From Cordilura impudica (lineage: Eukaryota > Arthropoda > Insecta > Diptera > Scathophagidae), in contig OY821521.1 of the NCBI GenBank assembly GCA_963682025.1, positions 114,302,080 to 114,366,079 of the forward strand: DNA of 64,000 nucleotides. Direction: 5' to 3'. A model generated the notes under the pieces. It was not told the origin of the DNA. It ran no database searches and saw only the letters and a list, made by a program, of their open reading frames with translations. Each line of letters opens with the position of its first letter. Position 1 is the stretch's first letter. The position numbers and the translations under genes were made by a program. This document shows positions 20,841-30,704 of this stretch, in pieces.

Positions 20841-21253
20841 TTGGATTTTCGTTTTCTCAACAATAAAGGGCTTGTATCAGCTGTCTAGATCCGTATCGTT
20901 TCTTCTAATAAAGCTAAAGGTAGAACACGTTTTTTGGGACTACTGTCAAAATGGTTGAAGAAGTATATTTTCATAGATTGAGGTACATAAAAAGTTTAAA
21001 ACTTTTTCAAACCTGTAGTGACTAGTGCTAAGTAAGGATTGCTAATGTTCGCTGGGATATGATCAGCTGGTTTTGTTTTGTTAATGAGCGAGAAAGTGGA
21101 ATAAGAAAGTGCAAAACAAATACCAATATAATGACGGAGGAAACAATGGAAATAATGAAATATTTTGAAATAACGGTTAGTTGCCGAAATTTATGATGGC
21201 CTGGTATGCCAGCTGGCATTATTTTGGCCAAAATGAAGGCCAATAGGGGCTAA
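20841..21253. other. Intergenic stretch, no gene seen
   Basis: No open frame or family match. It contains a perfect 14-bp palindrome ATGCCAGCTGGCAT at 21208-21221, flanked by GGCC on both sides. Confidence 0.4.
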
Positions 21254-21408
21254 TGCCTCATAGGGAGACACGCTGAACGCCTCAGGGTCTCGTCAAATGA
21301 CTTCTGTCGTAGCTGCATGGATGTGGAGGAGGTGGAACGAGACTTCGAACATTGGGATCGCCGTTTCTTCACTATATCTCTGATCTCTCAAATGTGGAAA
21401 TTTCACAT
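21254..21408 (+). pseudogene. LOA-like non-LTR element fragment, left part (ORF2 C-terminus)
   Basis: Nearly identical to 30153-30350 (GGGAGACACGCTGAACGCCT), with an internal deletion of about 50 bp removing the CxxC...H...C-encoding part. It is interrupted by gypsy A2; ACAT ends it and is repeated at 28327-28330, after which the same element resumes. Confidence 0.75.
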
Positions 21409-21868
21409 TGTAGCATAGTTGCATTCATAAATTGGACGATAACTTTATTGATTCACTAATGTTATTGTCCAAAATATGTGCAATCACAAACATTCGCTGA
21501 CACGATAAAAGTACATTAAAGTTCATTGGCCATACGCTGTACTATGAACTGTTAATGTATAAACAATTGTCGATACAGCGAAGGTATTGTGCAATGACAA
21601 CTCATGCTATGCCATGCAATTGTTGTTGCGTGCTTTCTTGATTTCTGCTGTGTTATGAATTCGGAGTATAACACAGAGAAATCCAATAATCATGTGTATG
21701 TATGTTTTTAGGTATTTTGATACACAATCAATAAAACTATGTAAAAAATTTGAAGAATAAAAAGAATTGAAATAATAAAGAACAATTAATTAATGATTAA
21801 AACTTAAACGTAACAAGTCGTGTCTGTTATTCAAAATTAATAAATAAAAATATAATACATCTTTTATA
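21409..21868 (+). repeat. 5' LTR of A2
   Basis: 460 bp, TGTAGCATAGTTGC to CATCTTTTATA. AATAAA signals are near 21839. Matches the A1 LTR along its length; only its last 74 bp match the 3' end of this same element. Confidence 0.85.
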
Positions 21869-21884
21869 CGGCGATCCTGCCTCC
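21869..21884 (+). other. Primer-binding site of A2 (tRNA-Arg type)
   Basis: CGGCGATCCTGCCTCC directly follows the LTR. It shares GGCGATCCTGCC with A1 and B; the first base is C instead of T, and it diverges after 12 bases, so priming would be impaired. Confidence 0.6.
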
Positions 21885-22688
21885 AAATCCTTAAAAAGTA
21901 AAAAAAAAATAATAAATGAAATATTTTTAAATTGAAAACTTTGTAACCAAAATAACAAGTGACTGAGTGAAAATTTTTTTTTGGCTTTCATAAACTCAAA
22001 CTCCAATCCGAATGGACATACAAATGAATTATTGTTTGTGACATTATAGATTATTTCTTTTTATTAAAAGGCAAATAATTATCCTTTTATTTCAAATACA
22101 TCATACCTGAGAAAGTTGTTTAATGAATACGACATGCAAGAAGAATATACATCATATCTGAGTGAGCTGTTTAGTGAATACAACATACCAGAATATCTCC
22201 AAAAACACCATGTCTGAGTGAGCTGTACAATAGATGTGAAATAGATAACAGAGGAAACAGGTATGAAAAAAAAATACCTGCAACGACAGCAACAGGCAGA
22301 ACCATCAGCAACATCATTAGCGGTCACTATGAAAACACCCTCATAAATAAGTATTTTATATATTAATTTTAAAAACTTTATATTTCTTTAACAAGGAAGA
22401 TCGCGGCCACAAGCGCTGCAATCTACCTGAATTTTTTTTATACTTTTAAATAATAATTTTTGTAACAAGGACGATCGCGGCCACAAGTGCTGCAATCGAC
22501 CATACCATCTTTTATATTTATATTTGTTGAAAATGTTGTTTTTAGTCACAACTAATTAGAGGAGAATTTATTTTGATAATAACAATCTTTTATGAATTTC
22601 TTTCTGGAGATAATATTTTTGCCATTATTCTATTTTGGTTTGATTATGTGAGCTTTTTTTTTTTATTATTTTTTTTTTTTTTGTGAAA
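21885..22688 (+). other. A2 leader with internal repeats
   Basis: Non-coding. Three diverged units with CAT(A/G)(C/T)CTGAG(A/T)(A/G)AG(T/C)TGT are spaced about 60 bp at 22101-22225. The block ATCGCGGCCACAAG(C/T)GCTGC occurs twice (about 22401 and 22475). Structured leader sequence or a packaging region is possible. Confidence 0.5.
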
Positions 22689-22877
22689 ATGGGGGGACAC
22701 CATTCAAAGATTAACAAACCTAACGCTAACGTAATAAATGAATTAGAAATGAACCAACCCTCTTCCAACACGGACATTTATTTAATAATAATAATAATTA
22801 CATCAGCACAGTTAGCTACAATTTTATATCAATTGCACAAGAGATCACTAAGAAAGAATTATATTAGAGACCCATAG
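22689..22877 (+). CDS. Small MG-starting membrane protein ORF (pre-gag), family A
   Basis: 62 codons from the only ATG in frame: MGGHHSKINKPNANVINELE. Glycine 2 and serine 6 fit N-myristoylation. One membrane segment (YLIIIIITSAQLATILY) is followed by a basic tail (HKRSLRKNYIRDP). Predicted to sit on the inner face of a membrane. Intact here. Counterparts with the same layout occur in B (37664-37858) and D (56299-56514). It is the first ORF after the leader, with the basic ORF starting 36 bases later. No known family recognised. Confidence 0.6.
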   Translation: MGGHHSKINKPNANVINELEMNQPSSNTDIYLIIIIITSAQLATILYQLHKRSLRKNYIRDP

Positions 22878-22913
22878 TGGCAAATCATTTAGATAAAATT
22901 TAAATTAAAAGAA

Positions 22914-23402
22914 ATGAATCAGACTAAAGCCGGACCAAAGAAATTGACAATACAAGAATATTGGAAAAGACAACCAAAATGCAGGAAACTACGTGAAGCA
23001 GAGGAAAGACTAACAAATATCCCAAAAATAGGCTTCCCAGCAATAAAGAAAATTATAGAATCAAATAGAGAACTGGTAGACAATAGTAAAGATAGCTTTT
23101 GTGTGGATATCCCCAGGGACTTCATAGACATCGACATAAATAGTCCGACAATTGGAATTAATGAGAACCAAGCTAAGAATGAGCATACCCCTATAGAGGA
23201 AGACACAAGAAAAAAGAAAAGGAAAAATAAAAGAGGGGGAGTTACAAAACGAATGAGGAGCGAGTCTAGGAAATTAAGACAGAAGATCGAACAACTGACA
23301 GTAGGAACTCCTGAGTATTCTAAGGTACAGGAAGAGCACCTAATATTGAATTTAGAACTTAAAAAGACTAGAGAAATAAGGAAAATTTCCGGCAATGCCT
23401 AG
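22914..23402 (+). CDS. Lysine-rich helical pre-gag ORF, family A
   Basis: 162 codons, MNQTKAGPKKLTIQEYWKRQ onward. Central acidic stretch (IPRDFIDIDINSPTIG), a strongly basic run (KKKRKNKRGG, nuclear-localisation-like or RNA-binding), then two amphipathic helices broken at LTVGTPEYSK. Its stop overlaps the next start (ATGCCTAG at 23395-23402), which suggests termination-reinitiation. Family B has a similar basic helical ORF at 37297-37683. No named domain. Confidence 0.55.
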   Translation: MNQTKAGPKKLTIQEYWKRQPKCRKLREAEERLTNIPKIGFPAIKKIIESNRELVDNSKDSFCVDIPRDFIDIDINSPTIGINENQAKNEHTPIEEDTRKKKRKNKRGGVTKRMRSESRKLRQKIEQLTVGTPEYSKVQEEHLILNLELKKTREIRKISGNA

Positions 23403-23634
23403 ACGGACAAGACAACATATATGGGCCAAATTGAATAAAGCCCATCCGGAATTTAAACCACTGACCAACGGAGAACATGACAACCATTCAAGAATATTAG
23501 ATATAGTAGATAAAGAAATATTAAGATTAGCCCAAGAGGGATATTTCACCAACGGGTTGGAAGATTTTAAACCACCGGAATATAGACCCGAAAGATATAG
23601 GTCAAAAGGAGCGGAGTCAATGGAAGACAATTGA
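23395..23634 (+). CDS. 79-codon pre-gag ORF, family A
   Basis: Starts MPRRTRQHIWAKLNKAHPEF, then ILDIVDKEILRLAQEGYF, and ends in RPERYRSKGAESMEDN. The start codon overlaps the stop of the previous ORF by 8 bases. Basic N-terminus and charged C-terminus; no recognised domain. It might be an extension of the preceding protein read after a frameshift. Confidence 0.45.
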   Translation: MPRRTRQHIWAKLNKAHPEFKPLTNGEHDNHSRILDIVDKEILRLAQEGYFTNGLEDFKPPEYRPERYRSKGAESMEDN

Positions 23635-23778
23635 TAAATCTCTTAACACTACATTTAAATTTATGCTTTCATGTTTTATTATGAATAAAAGGCATCTTAT
23701 ACTTTCAACAAAAACTAACTAAATATATAGGCCCTAGAATTACGAGTAAAGTGTCATTAAAACCGATAATAGGGGATT
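23635..23778 (+). other. Short spacer before the gag region, family A
   Basis: AT-rich 144 bp between pre-gag ORFs and the gag module, conserved in A1 (2065-2222). GGCCCTAGAATTACGAGTAA lies inside. Could carry a splice or internal initiation signal; nothing definite seen. Confidence 0.3.
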
Positions 23779-24156
23779 ATGACTGACAAATGGGAACTAA
23801 TTATAGGTAACATACAATTTTTTCATGAAGACTTCAAGAAGTCATATAAATGTATCAATAAGAATACTTATATAAAGGATGATACCATAAAGAAACATTT
23901 GAAAACATTAATAGAAAATTATAATAACATAGCAAGACTAGTTTCGAAATATAAACTAGATTATACGAAAGAGCATTTGAAAATAGTAGTTGACATATAT
24001 TGGGACGTAAGAGATAGATTAGTGAAAATATATGACAAATATGGTATAAGAGAGAATATACCGCACGATTATACGGAACAGATTAAATTGAATATAGATA
24101 AGATAATCGTAATAAGTACTAAACTAGGTCCCGAAACAGTTGAGGAAGAAGATTAA
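23779..24156 (+). CDS. Gag-proximal helical ORF with SYKC motif, family A
   Basis: 125 codons: MTDKWELIIGNIQFFHEDFK, then KSYKCINKNTYIKDD, and an acidic end (GPETVEEED). All-helical in appearance. Element D has a shorter ORF at 56704-56859 with MDWPKILGQCRNIREGF and DKSYKCLN at the same place, so this module is shared. Likely the N-terminal (matrix-like) part of gag as a separate ORF. The stop is 21 bp before the next ATG. Confidence 0.5.
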   Translation: MTDKWELIIGNIQFFHEDFKKSYKCINKNTYIKDDTIKKHLKTLIENYNNIARLVSKYKLDYTKEHLKIVVDIYWDVRDRLVKIYDKYGIRENIPHDYTEQIKLNIDKIIVISTKLGPETVEEED

Positions 24157-24177
24157 AATGATAAGGGAGACACAGAA

Positions 24178-24633
24178 ATGGAAGGAGAACAAGTTAAGGA
24201 TTTTATAGAAGAAGTAATCAATAAAGTAATAGCAAAAGAGGAACTAAATATGGCCCAAACAGTGGAACAATTCGTGGATACTGCGTCCAAATTCATTTCG
24301 GACTACGATGGAGACGTGAAAACCCTACAGAGCTTCATCGATGGTCTGATAATGATTGACCAACTAAAAGGAGCCCACGAAATGATAGCTATTTCACTTA
24401 TTAAGACAAAGCTAAAGGGAACTGCCCGACAATTGATCACAGATGAAACAACTATAGTACAAATTAAAGAAAAATTACAAAGATCAATAAAAGGCGAACC
24501 TGTTGGTGGACTAATTGCCAAGCTTATGAACATACAGCAAAGGAATAAAACGGCCAACGCATACATTAGTGAAGTAGAAGATTTGGCGAAAAGACATATG
24601 TCTGATAAAAAAAGAAAATCTTGGAGAAAATAA
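24178..24633 (+). pseudogene. Gag capsid-like ORF, family A, fused into protease frame
   Basis: From MEGEQVKDFIEEVINKVIAK through the capsid-like region (VEQFVDTASKFISDYDGDVK; KGTARQLITDETT; NAYISEVEDLAKR). At about 24594 it jumps, by a deletion, to MSDKKRKSWRK, which is protease-coding DNA in the wrong frame (GACATATGTCTGATAAAAAA is shared with A1 protease near 918). The gag C-terminus and the protease catalytic half are missing, so A2 could not process its own Gag. Confidence 0.75.
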
Positions 24634-25556
24634 TTTTTATCAACAAACGGGAAATAACATCGATTAGTGGCATAGGCGAAGGAACCATAAAGTCAATAGG
24701 TTCAACCGATCTGGAAATTTGCAGGGAGGATTTCATAATACCTCATGAATTTCATGTGGTACACAATGACTTCCCAATACCATGTAGCGGAATGGATTAT
24801 TTGAAAACTTTTAATTGTAGCATTGATTTCATGGAGAACAAAGAGTGTCTTGTCATGAGACCTAAAAATTTTCGAACCCTAACAATTCCGATACACCACA
24901 CATACGATAATGATTACGTCGTTATACCAGCAAGGGCTCAGGTAATACGCAAGATACAATTTAATACACAGCATGAGGAACTACTGGTGTTGAACCAAGA
25001 AATAAAATCAGGCGTATACATTGCAAATACGTTGGCGCAAGGCAATAACGCATATGTCAGAATTCTTAATACTAACAAAGAAAACATGACGATAAATATT
25101 AGTAACATCCAAACGGAGAATTTAAACGAGTATGATGTTATATATCCTGTTACTGACCAAAAGAGCGACAATAGGACGGATAAAATTTTGGAAAAATTAT
25201 CGAAAAATTTACCTAAGGAATTCGAGTGTGAACTGACAACATTATGCTCGGATTATTCTGATATATTTGCTTTAGAAACAGAAATGATAACCACAAACAA
25301 TTTTTACAAACAACATTTAAGATTGGCTGATAACACACCAACATATATAAAAAATTATAGAATCCCACATTCACAAAAATTAGAAGTAGAAAAACAAGTA
25401 GGAAAGTTAATAGACGATGATATTATAGAACCATCAACGTCAGAGTACAACAGCCCATTGCTAATTGTACCAAAAAAGGCACTCCCAAATTCAACGGAGA
25501 AAAGGTGGAGATTGGTCGTAGATTACCGCCAGGTAAATAAAAAAATTATAAGCTGA
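24621..25556 (+). pseudogene. Pol: protease C-terminal half, linker, start of RT (family A)
   Basis: Protease flap region (ITSISGIGEGTIKSIGS), protease end (GMDYLKTFNCSIDF), a linker of about 180 residues, then RT onset: YIKNYRIPHSQK, IIEPSTSEYNSPLLIVPKK, WRLVVDYRQVNKK. The D-T-G catalytic motif is absent because of the gag-protease deletion. A one-base insertion near 25551 ends the frame at TGA 25554-25556. Confidence 0.8.
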
Positions 25557-27405
25557 TAAATTCCCTCTCCCAAGAATAGAGGACATTCTTGACCAATTGG
25601 GTAGAGCAAAGTACTTTTCGTGCCTTGACTTAATGTCAGGCTTCCATCAAATTGAGTTACATGAGAATTCAAGATACATTATATCATTTTCAACTGAAAA
25701 TGGCTCTTATCGCTTCAAACGACTTCCATACGGGCTAAATATAGCTCCAAATTCGTTTCAGCGTATGATGACTCTAGCATTCACAGGTTTAAGGCCATCC
25801 CAGGCGTTTCTATATATGGATGATTTAGTTGTGTTAGGCTGCTCTGCGAAACACATGTTAAATAACTTAACGGACGTTTTCAATATTTGCCGAAAACACA
25901 ATCTAAAGTTGCATCCTGAAAAATGTACGTTTTTCATGCACGAGGTTACTTACCTAGGGCATAAGTGCACCAATGAGGGCATTCTACCGGATGATGGAAA
26001 ATACTCAGCAATTAAACATTACCCAGTACCATCGAATGCGGATGAAGCTAGAAGATTCATTGCTTTCTGTAACTATTACAGAAGGTTTATTAGCAATTTC
26101 GCTGATTACTCCCGTCATATAACAGGACTTACGAGAAAAGGTGCAGAATTCCGTTGGACGGCCGAATGCCAACAGGCTTTTGAATATTTGAAAACCACTC
26201 TACTAAGTCCACAGATATTACAATATCCAGACTTCACTAAGGAATTTTGTATAACAACGGATGCCAGTAAACATGCTTGCGGTGCAGTTTTGACACAAGA
26301 CTATAATGGTAGACAGTTACCGATATCATATGCTTCTAAATCTTTTACAAAAGGCGAAAGGAATAAATCGTCAATTGAACAGGAACTCACTGCGATTCAT
26401 TGGGCAATTCAATATTTTCGACCATATATACATGGTAAGCATTTTTTGGTAAAAACAGACCATTGGCCACTAACATACTTGTTTTCTATGAAAAACCCCA
26501 GCTCAAAACTAACTAGAATAAGGCTAGATTTAGAGGAATACGACTTTACAGTCGAATACCTCAGAGGCAAAGATAATTATGTAGCAGATGCACTATCACG
26601 AATAACGATAGATGATCTGAGAAATATAAATGTGAACAAAGCCGTTCTCAAAGTAACAACGAGATCGGCTACAGAAAAAATTAACTTAGACAAAATTAAT
26701 AATGAAAATGAAAATAATCAGCAATTAACGTACAAGAAGCCCAATATATTTGAAGTAATAAGCCCATCTGACGTCAGGCGATACCATAAGCTCGAGATGA
26801 CTTCCGACCATTGTTTATTGAAACATGGCAAAATGAAAATAGGAAAAATATTAATAAATAATTTATTTGCTAAAGAGAAAATTGACTTCGGACAATTATT
26901 CTCCAGGTTAGAATCACTAACCGGCAAATATAAAGTAAATAAAGTACGAATGGCACCTAATGAGAAAATTTTCGAATTTGTCTCAATGTAAGATTTTAAG
27001 GCCAAGGGCAATATATTTTTGGATAAATTAAGAGTAGCGCTACTCCCAAAGGTGACCAAGCTGAATAATAAAAATGAAATAAATAAGATATTGAAGCAAT
27101 ATCATGATGACCCCATACAAGGAGGTCATTCAGGCATAACAAGGACAATTGGAAAGATTAGACGATATTTCTACTGGCCGAAAATGATCAAGTCGGTTTC
27201 TGATTACATAAGATCTTGTAGGAAATGTCAAGAATCCAAAACTATTGGACATACAAAAATACCAATGACTATAACGGATACTCCGATCGATAAGGTCTTG
27301 GTAGATACGATTGGACCACTCCCAAGGACGGAAGATGGTTTTGAATATGCAGTCACCATTATATGTAACGACAAAATATCTGGTAACAGTGCCAGTACGC
27401 GATAA
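25557..27405 (+). pseudogene. Pol: RT, RNase H, integrase zinc finger (family A)
   Basis: RT palm with FLYMDDLVVLG (Y-M-D-D catalytic site), YLGHKCTNEGI, then RNase H (FCITTDASKHACGAVL, the catalytic D, and LVKTDHWPLTYLF; D-H-W rather than the usual D-H-R/K). The N-terminal integrase zinc motif follows (HSGITRTI, RSCRKCQ). Nonsense TAA at 26989-26991 in an otherwise continuing frame; a one-base deletion near 27370 ends it at 27405. The three pieces together cover nearly all of pol. Confidence 0.85.
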
Positions 27406-27664
27406 AAGCGCGAAAACAGTATCCAAAGCTATATTTGATTCATTTATCTTGGCTTATGGCCCTATGAGGACGCTCATTACGGACATGGGTACAGAATACA
27501 AGAACAGTATTTTGAATGAGATATGCAAATATATGAAAATTAAGAAGGTAACTTCTACGGCACACCACCATCAAACGCTAGGAACGGTGGAAAGAAGCCA
27601 TAGAACTTTCAACGAATATGTACGTTCCTACATATCTGTTGAAAGAGATAATTGGGATGAATGA
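27311..27664 (+). pseudogene. Integrase catalytic core, truncated (family A)
   Basis: DDE-type core: the second D in LITDMGTEYKNS and E in HHHQTLGTVERSHRTF are visible; the first D (VDTIGPLP) lies upstream at about 27303 in the previous frame. The frame stops at NWDE, where element D continues for another ~90 codons, so the C-terminal region including the GPF module is deleted. Confidence 0.75.
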
Positions 27665-28031
27665 CTAAAGTACTTATTTTTTTTTTTTATTTTTTAATTA
27701 ATTTTAATTTTTAATTTTTTTTTCTAACCAAAATCAATTTGATTAGAAGTAAGATAAAATTATTTTCTAAAAAAAATATTTAATTATAATTAATAAACTC
27801 AAATATGTACGAGTATATACATATGCATCAATTACAAAATTATTATAATTTTAATTTGACAAAAAAAAAAAAAAAAAATAATATGAAAAATTTAAAACTG
27901 CATAATTTTAAATAATAATATCGTAAACTATAACTTTAAACAAAACTAAATTAACTTAAATTTTTTTAAATAATGAATATTAACCATATACATGTAATTT
28001 ATTAAACAGAATGACAAGATCATTCTAATTG
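27665..28031. other. AT-rich filler between integrase and polypurine tract
   Basis: Strongly A/T-biased, with poly(T) and poly(A) runs. No env or other gene. Comparable AT-rich spacer lies at 61396-61919 of element D. Confidence 0.5.
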
Positions 28032-28041
28032 AAAAGGGAGG

Positions 28042-28326
28042 TGGCATAGCCACCCCATTGAAAAATAATTAAATCATTTATTTGTAATTTTGAAATATAA
28101 TATAATCAATTATATATAGTTTAATTAATTTCAAACATATTTTAATTAAATAATCCTGAAATATACAATAACATAAATAATAATTAAAATAACAAGCATG
28201 TAAATTTATATATCATTATCAATTTTAAAATATGTGTAACTCCGGAATGTCTTGATTAAAACTTAAACGTAACAAGTCGTGTCGTTATTCAAAATTAATA
28301 AATAAAAATATAATACATCTTTTATA
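28042..28326 (+). repeat. 3' LTR of A2, mismatched to its 5' LTR
   Basis: A polypurine tract (GAAAAGGGAGG, 28031-28041) is followed by TGGCATAGCCACCCC. Only 28253-28326 (TGATTAAAACTTAAACG to TTTTATA) matches the 5' LTR, almost perfectly. The first ~210 bp has no counterpart in the 5' LTR or in A1. TSD ACAT follows. Confidence 0.65.
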
Positions 28327-28330
28327 ACAT

Positions 28331-28368
28331 ATCAGGGACTTCATCAAGAGCTCAAATTGGTTCTATGG
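28331..28368 (+). pseudogene. LOA-like non-LTR fragment, right part
   Basis: Resumes exactly where 21408 left off (ATCAGGGACTTCATCAAGAG), matching 30355-30390. It then diverges. Confidence 0.7.
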
Positions 28369-28789
28369 TAGGGACTGACCATACCAAAGAGCCGCTTTCC
28401 CTAACGCTAGTTTTGGTTTAAATGATAGTTTATGCGGTCGATGGTGCAGACAATGTATTAGAAAGAAGAGGATAGAGTTAGTAGATGTGACTGGAAAGAA
28501 AGATAGACGGGGCGTAATATGTGGAAGTAAATTTGGGAAATTGGGAAGGTTTGGCGGCAGAATCGTTGTTTCATCAGCATCATTACTGTCAGAACCAGTG
28601 TCAAGGAGAGGTCTCATTCGTTGCATGGCACGGTTGTGCTTTTTCAAATCGACGCGTGTTTAATAGTTGAATAGTTTGCAAGTAATAAAAGTTTTCAAGT
28701 GTGGTAGTGCGCGTAAAATATTTTTTTGGTAAAAGTTGAGACCGCTGACTGGGGCTCCGCTGAACAAAAAAAAAAAAAAAAAAATACCG
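28369..28789. other. Unassigned stretch with minus-strand ORF and poly(A)
   Basis: A 94-codon minus-strand frame (28647-28363; RPLLDTGSDSNDADETTILP, then proline/asparagine-rich) resembles no family I know. A run of about 20 A at 28766-28785 could be the tail of a plus-strand insertion or chance. Content otherwise unknown. Confidence 0.3.
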
Positions 28790-29212
28790 GCATGTACGTG
28801 TGATATCACTTTTCGTTCGGTTGAGTGTGTGAGTGGAATAATACAGTGAGGTAAGTTAGTTTTTCGACGATAATACAGTGTTCGGGTTTATTTTTCGTGT
28901 GGCGAATATTGGGTCGGGAAGACAGTTCGTCGGGTATAGTGTTTGGAGCAGTGATACTGTTCGGTAGGTATACAGTTCGGATCAGACGTATTTTTGGCAG
29001 GGCGTACTGCTCGGGTCGGTTATACTGCTTCGGGTCGGTTTAAGCAGTCGGGTCAGTACATAAAGAGATTTTTTAGGGGGTCGGAGACATTGTGAAGTGT
29101 AGAAAGCCAGGCAGTAGGACTGGTACTCAGAGACGGACGGAAAAAGGTTCAAGCCTGGCTCTCCCAAATCGGGGGATAGGTTTTTGCTCAACTGGAGGTG
29201 CTAGTCTCGAGA

Positions 29213-29401
29213 ATGGATAGGAGAAAGACTGCCATAGGGAAGGACGTTGGTAGCATGGATATTTTGGGTGATAATTTGGGCCGGAGTTCATCTTCGATAC
29301 TAAAAGTCGCCACAAGTGTCCCCTTTCCTGGGCACGGTGGTGCTTATACTGCTGTTAAGCAGGTGAAGGCGATGACATCGGAGTTGAACGGCATTTTTTG
29401 A
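29213..29401 (+). pseudogene. ORF1 N-terminus of the non-LTR element
   Basis: 62 codons, MDRRKTAIGKDVGSMDILGD to KAMTSELNGIF, then TGA. The zinc-knuckle part of ORF1 is deleted in this copy. Identified by position between leader and ORF2 remains, so moderate confidence. Confidence 0.4.
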
Positions 29402-29475
29402 ACGGTCGGATTGAGGTCGAAACGGCGAGGCGGATCCTCAATTAGTTGGGCGGTATGAGAAGTTGATGACGTTAG

Positions 29476-30487
29476 TTGGGGACAATCCTGGACAGGAAGC
29501 TGAACGTCAGACGGAACTTGGAAAAAAGCGCGAAGAAGGCGACTATAGCTTTATACTCCTGCAAAAAGGCCATTGGTAAGCGATGGGGCTTCAGCCCGGA
29601 AATTGCTCACTGGATCTACACAGCGGTGGTTCGCCCAATACAGCTGTTCGTGCAGTGTTTATCAGGCAGAGATACTGGCAATAAAGGAAGTTGCTGAATG
29701 GTTGTGTCGGAATATTCTGTCTACAACCGCAGTCAATATCTACTCTGATAGTCAGGCCGCGGTAAAATCCTTGGAATCAATGTTCCTGAAAACAAGAACC
29801 ACCCTTAACTGCAGCATGTCTTTAAATGAGATGACCAAGCAGTTCAACATTAGACTCATATGGGTCCCAGGACACAGGAATATACCGGGAAACTGTAAAG
29901 CTGATGAGCTGGCAAGACAGAGCACTACCTTACGGGTTCCAGCGGACTTGGAATGTGTTGGTACACCCCTGGAATCGTGCAAGCTGGAACTCGGCTTCAC
30001 ACCACTGGCATAACGGACAAAAGATGGGCTAATGGAGCAGCGTGCAGGATCACGAGACAAATCTGGCCGGCTCTGAATCATAAGAGCACTAGTGTGCTAC
30101 CATCACTCCCCCGTGGGGAGATTTCAACAGTACTTACTGTTATCACTGGGCACTGCCTCATAGGGAGACACGCTGAACGCCTCAGGGTCTCGTCAAATTA
30201 CTTCTTTCGTACCTGCATGGATGTGGAGGACGTGGAGAGCATAGAACACTTCCTTTGCTATTGCCCGGTGCTCTCCGGAACGAGACTTCGAACATTGGGA
30301 TCGCCGTTTCTTCACGATTTCTCTGATTCTCTCAAATATAGAAATTTCACATATCAGGGACTTCATCAAGAGCTCAAACTGGTTCTACGGACTGAGGGGA
30401 ACATCTATTCGTCCCGTTGTATCATAATGGACCTCAGAGTCCAAGTGTGCTTTTCCTTTGGATTAGCAGCCACTGCTATTCTAACCT
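29476..30487 (+). pseudogene. ORF2 C-terminal half: RT thumb, RNase H, Cys/His motif
   Basis: LGTILDRKLNVRRNLE and FSPEIAHWIYTAVVRPI belong to the RT thumb. Frameshift, then RNase H with EILAIKEVAEWL, VNIYSDSQAAVKSL and RLIWVPGHRNIPGN (catalytic acids E, D). After another frameshift near 30012: LTVITGHCLIGRHAERL, then C-x4-D...C motif (RTCMDVEDVESIEHFLCYCP). Upstream RT catalytic domain and endonuclease are deleted. Confidence 0.8.
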
Positions 30488-30704
30488 AACCTAGTTGCAA
30501 CTCAGTACACGCGCGAAAGTGCTCCCTCGAAGACTGTTGAAACCTGGTCGGTTGTGGTACGCACTAAGACGCATGCGAAGCCGGAATATATTGTGCATAA
30601 AGTGGTGAACATGGTAGGTCATTCGCTCGCTTACCCGTTAAGTAGTCTTAGAAATAAAGGATATTGATGAGGTAACCACTAAAGAAAACATATATGAAGC
30701 TCTT

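Larger units (their letters stand above)
21409..28326 (+). mobile_element. Ty3/gypsy LTR retrotransposon, family A, copy A2
   Basis: Most complete copy of family A: 5' LTR, PBS, leader, three small pre-gag ORFs, a gag N-terminal ORF, gag, pol (protease remnant, RT, RNase H, integrase to the core) and a short, mismatched 3' LTR. TSD ACAT at 21405-21408 and 28327-28330. Damaged by a gag-protease deletion, two frameshifts, one nonsense codon, and loss of the integrase C-terminus. No env. Confidence 0.9.
28790..30497 (+). mobile_element. LOA/I-type non-LTR retrotransposon, internally deleted
   Basis: 5' leader (28790-29212) with repeated (C/T)GGGTCGG(T/G)T units, start of ORF1 (29213, MDRRKTAIGKDVGSMDI), a large internal deletion, then RT thumb, RNase H, a C-terminal Cys/His motif and a 3' end with CTAAC repeats (30482-30495). 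RNase H downstream of RT is known from the I, LOA and related clades. Confidence 0.7.

Noticed and set aside
28363..28647. Minus-strand 94-codon frame as a gene
   Set aside because: Low complexity (Pro/Asn/Leu), no recognised family, no splice or poly(A) context; kept only as unassigned sequence.
30482..30495. CTAACCTAACCTA as telomeric repeat
   Set aside because: Only about two and a half units at the 3' end of a non-LTR fragment; typical 3' tail of such elements, and not the insect TTAGG telomere.
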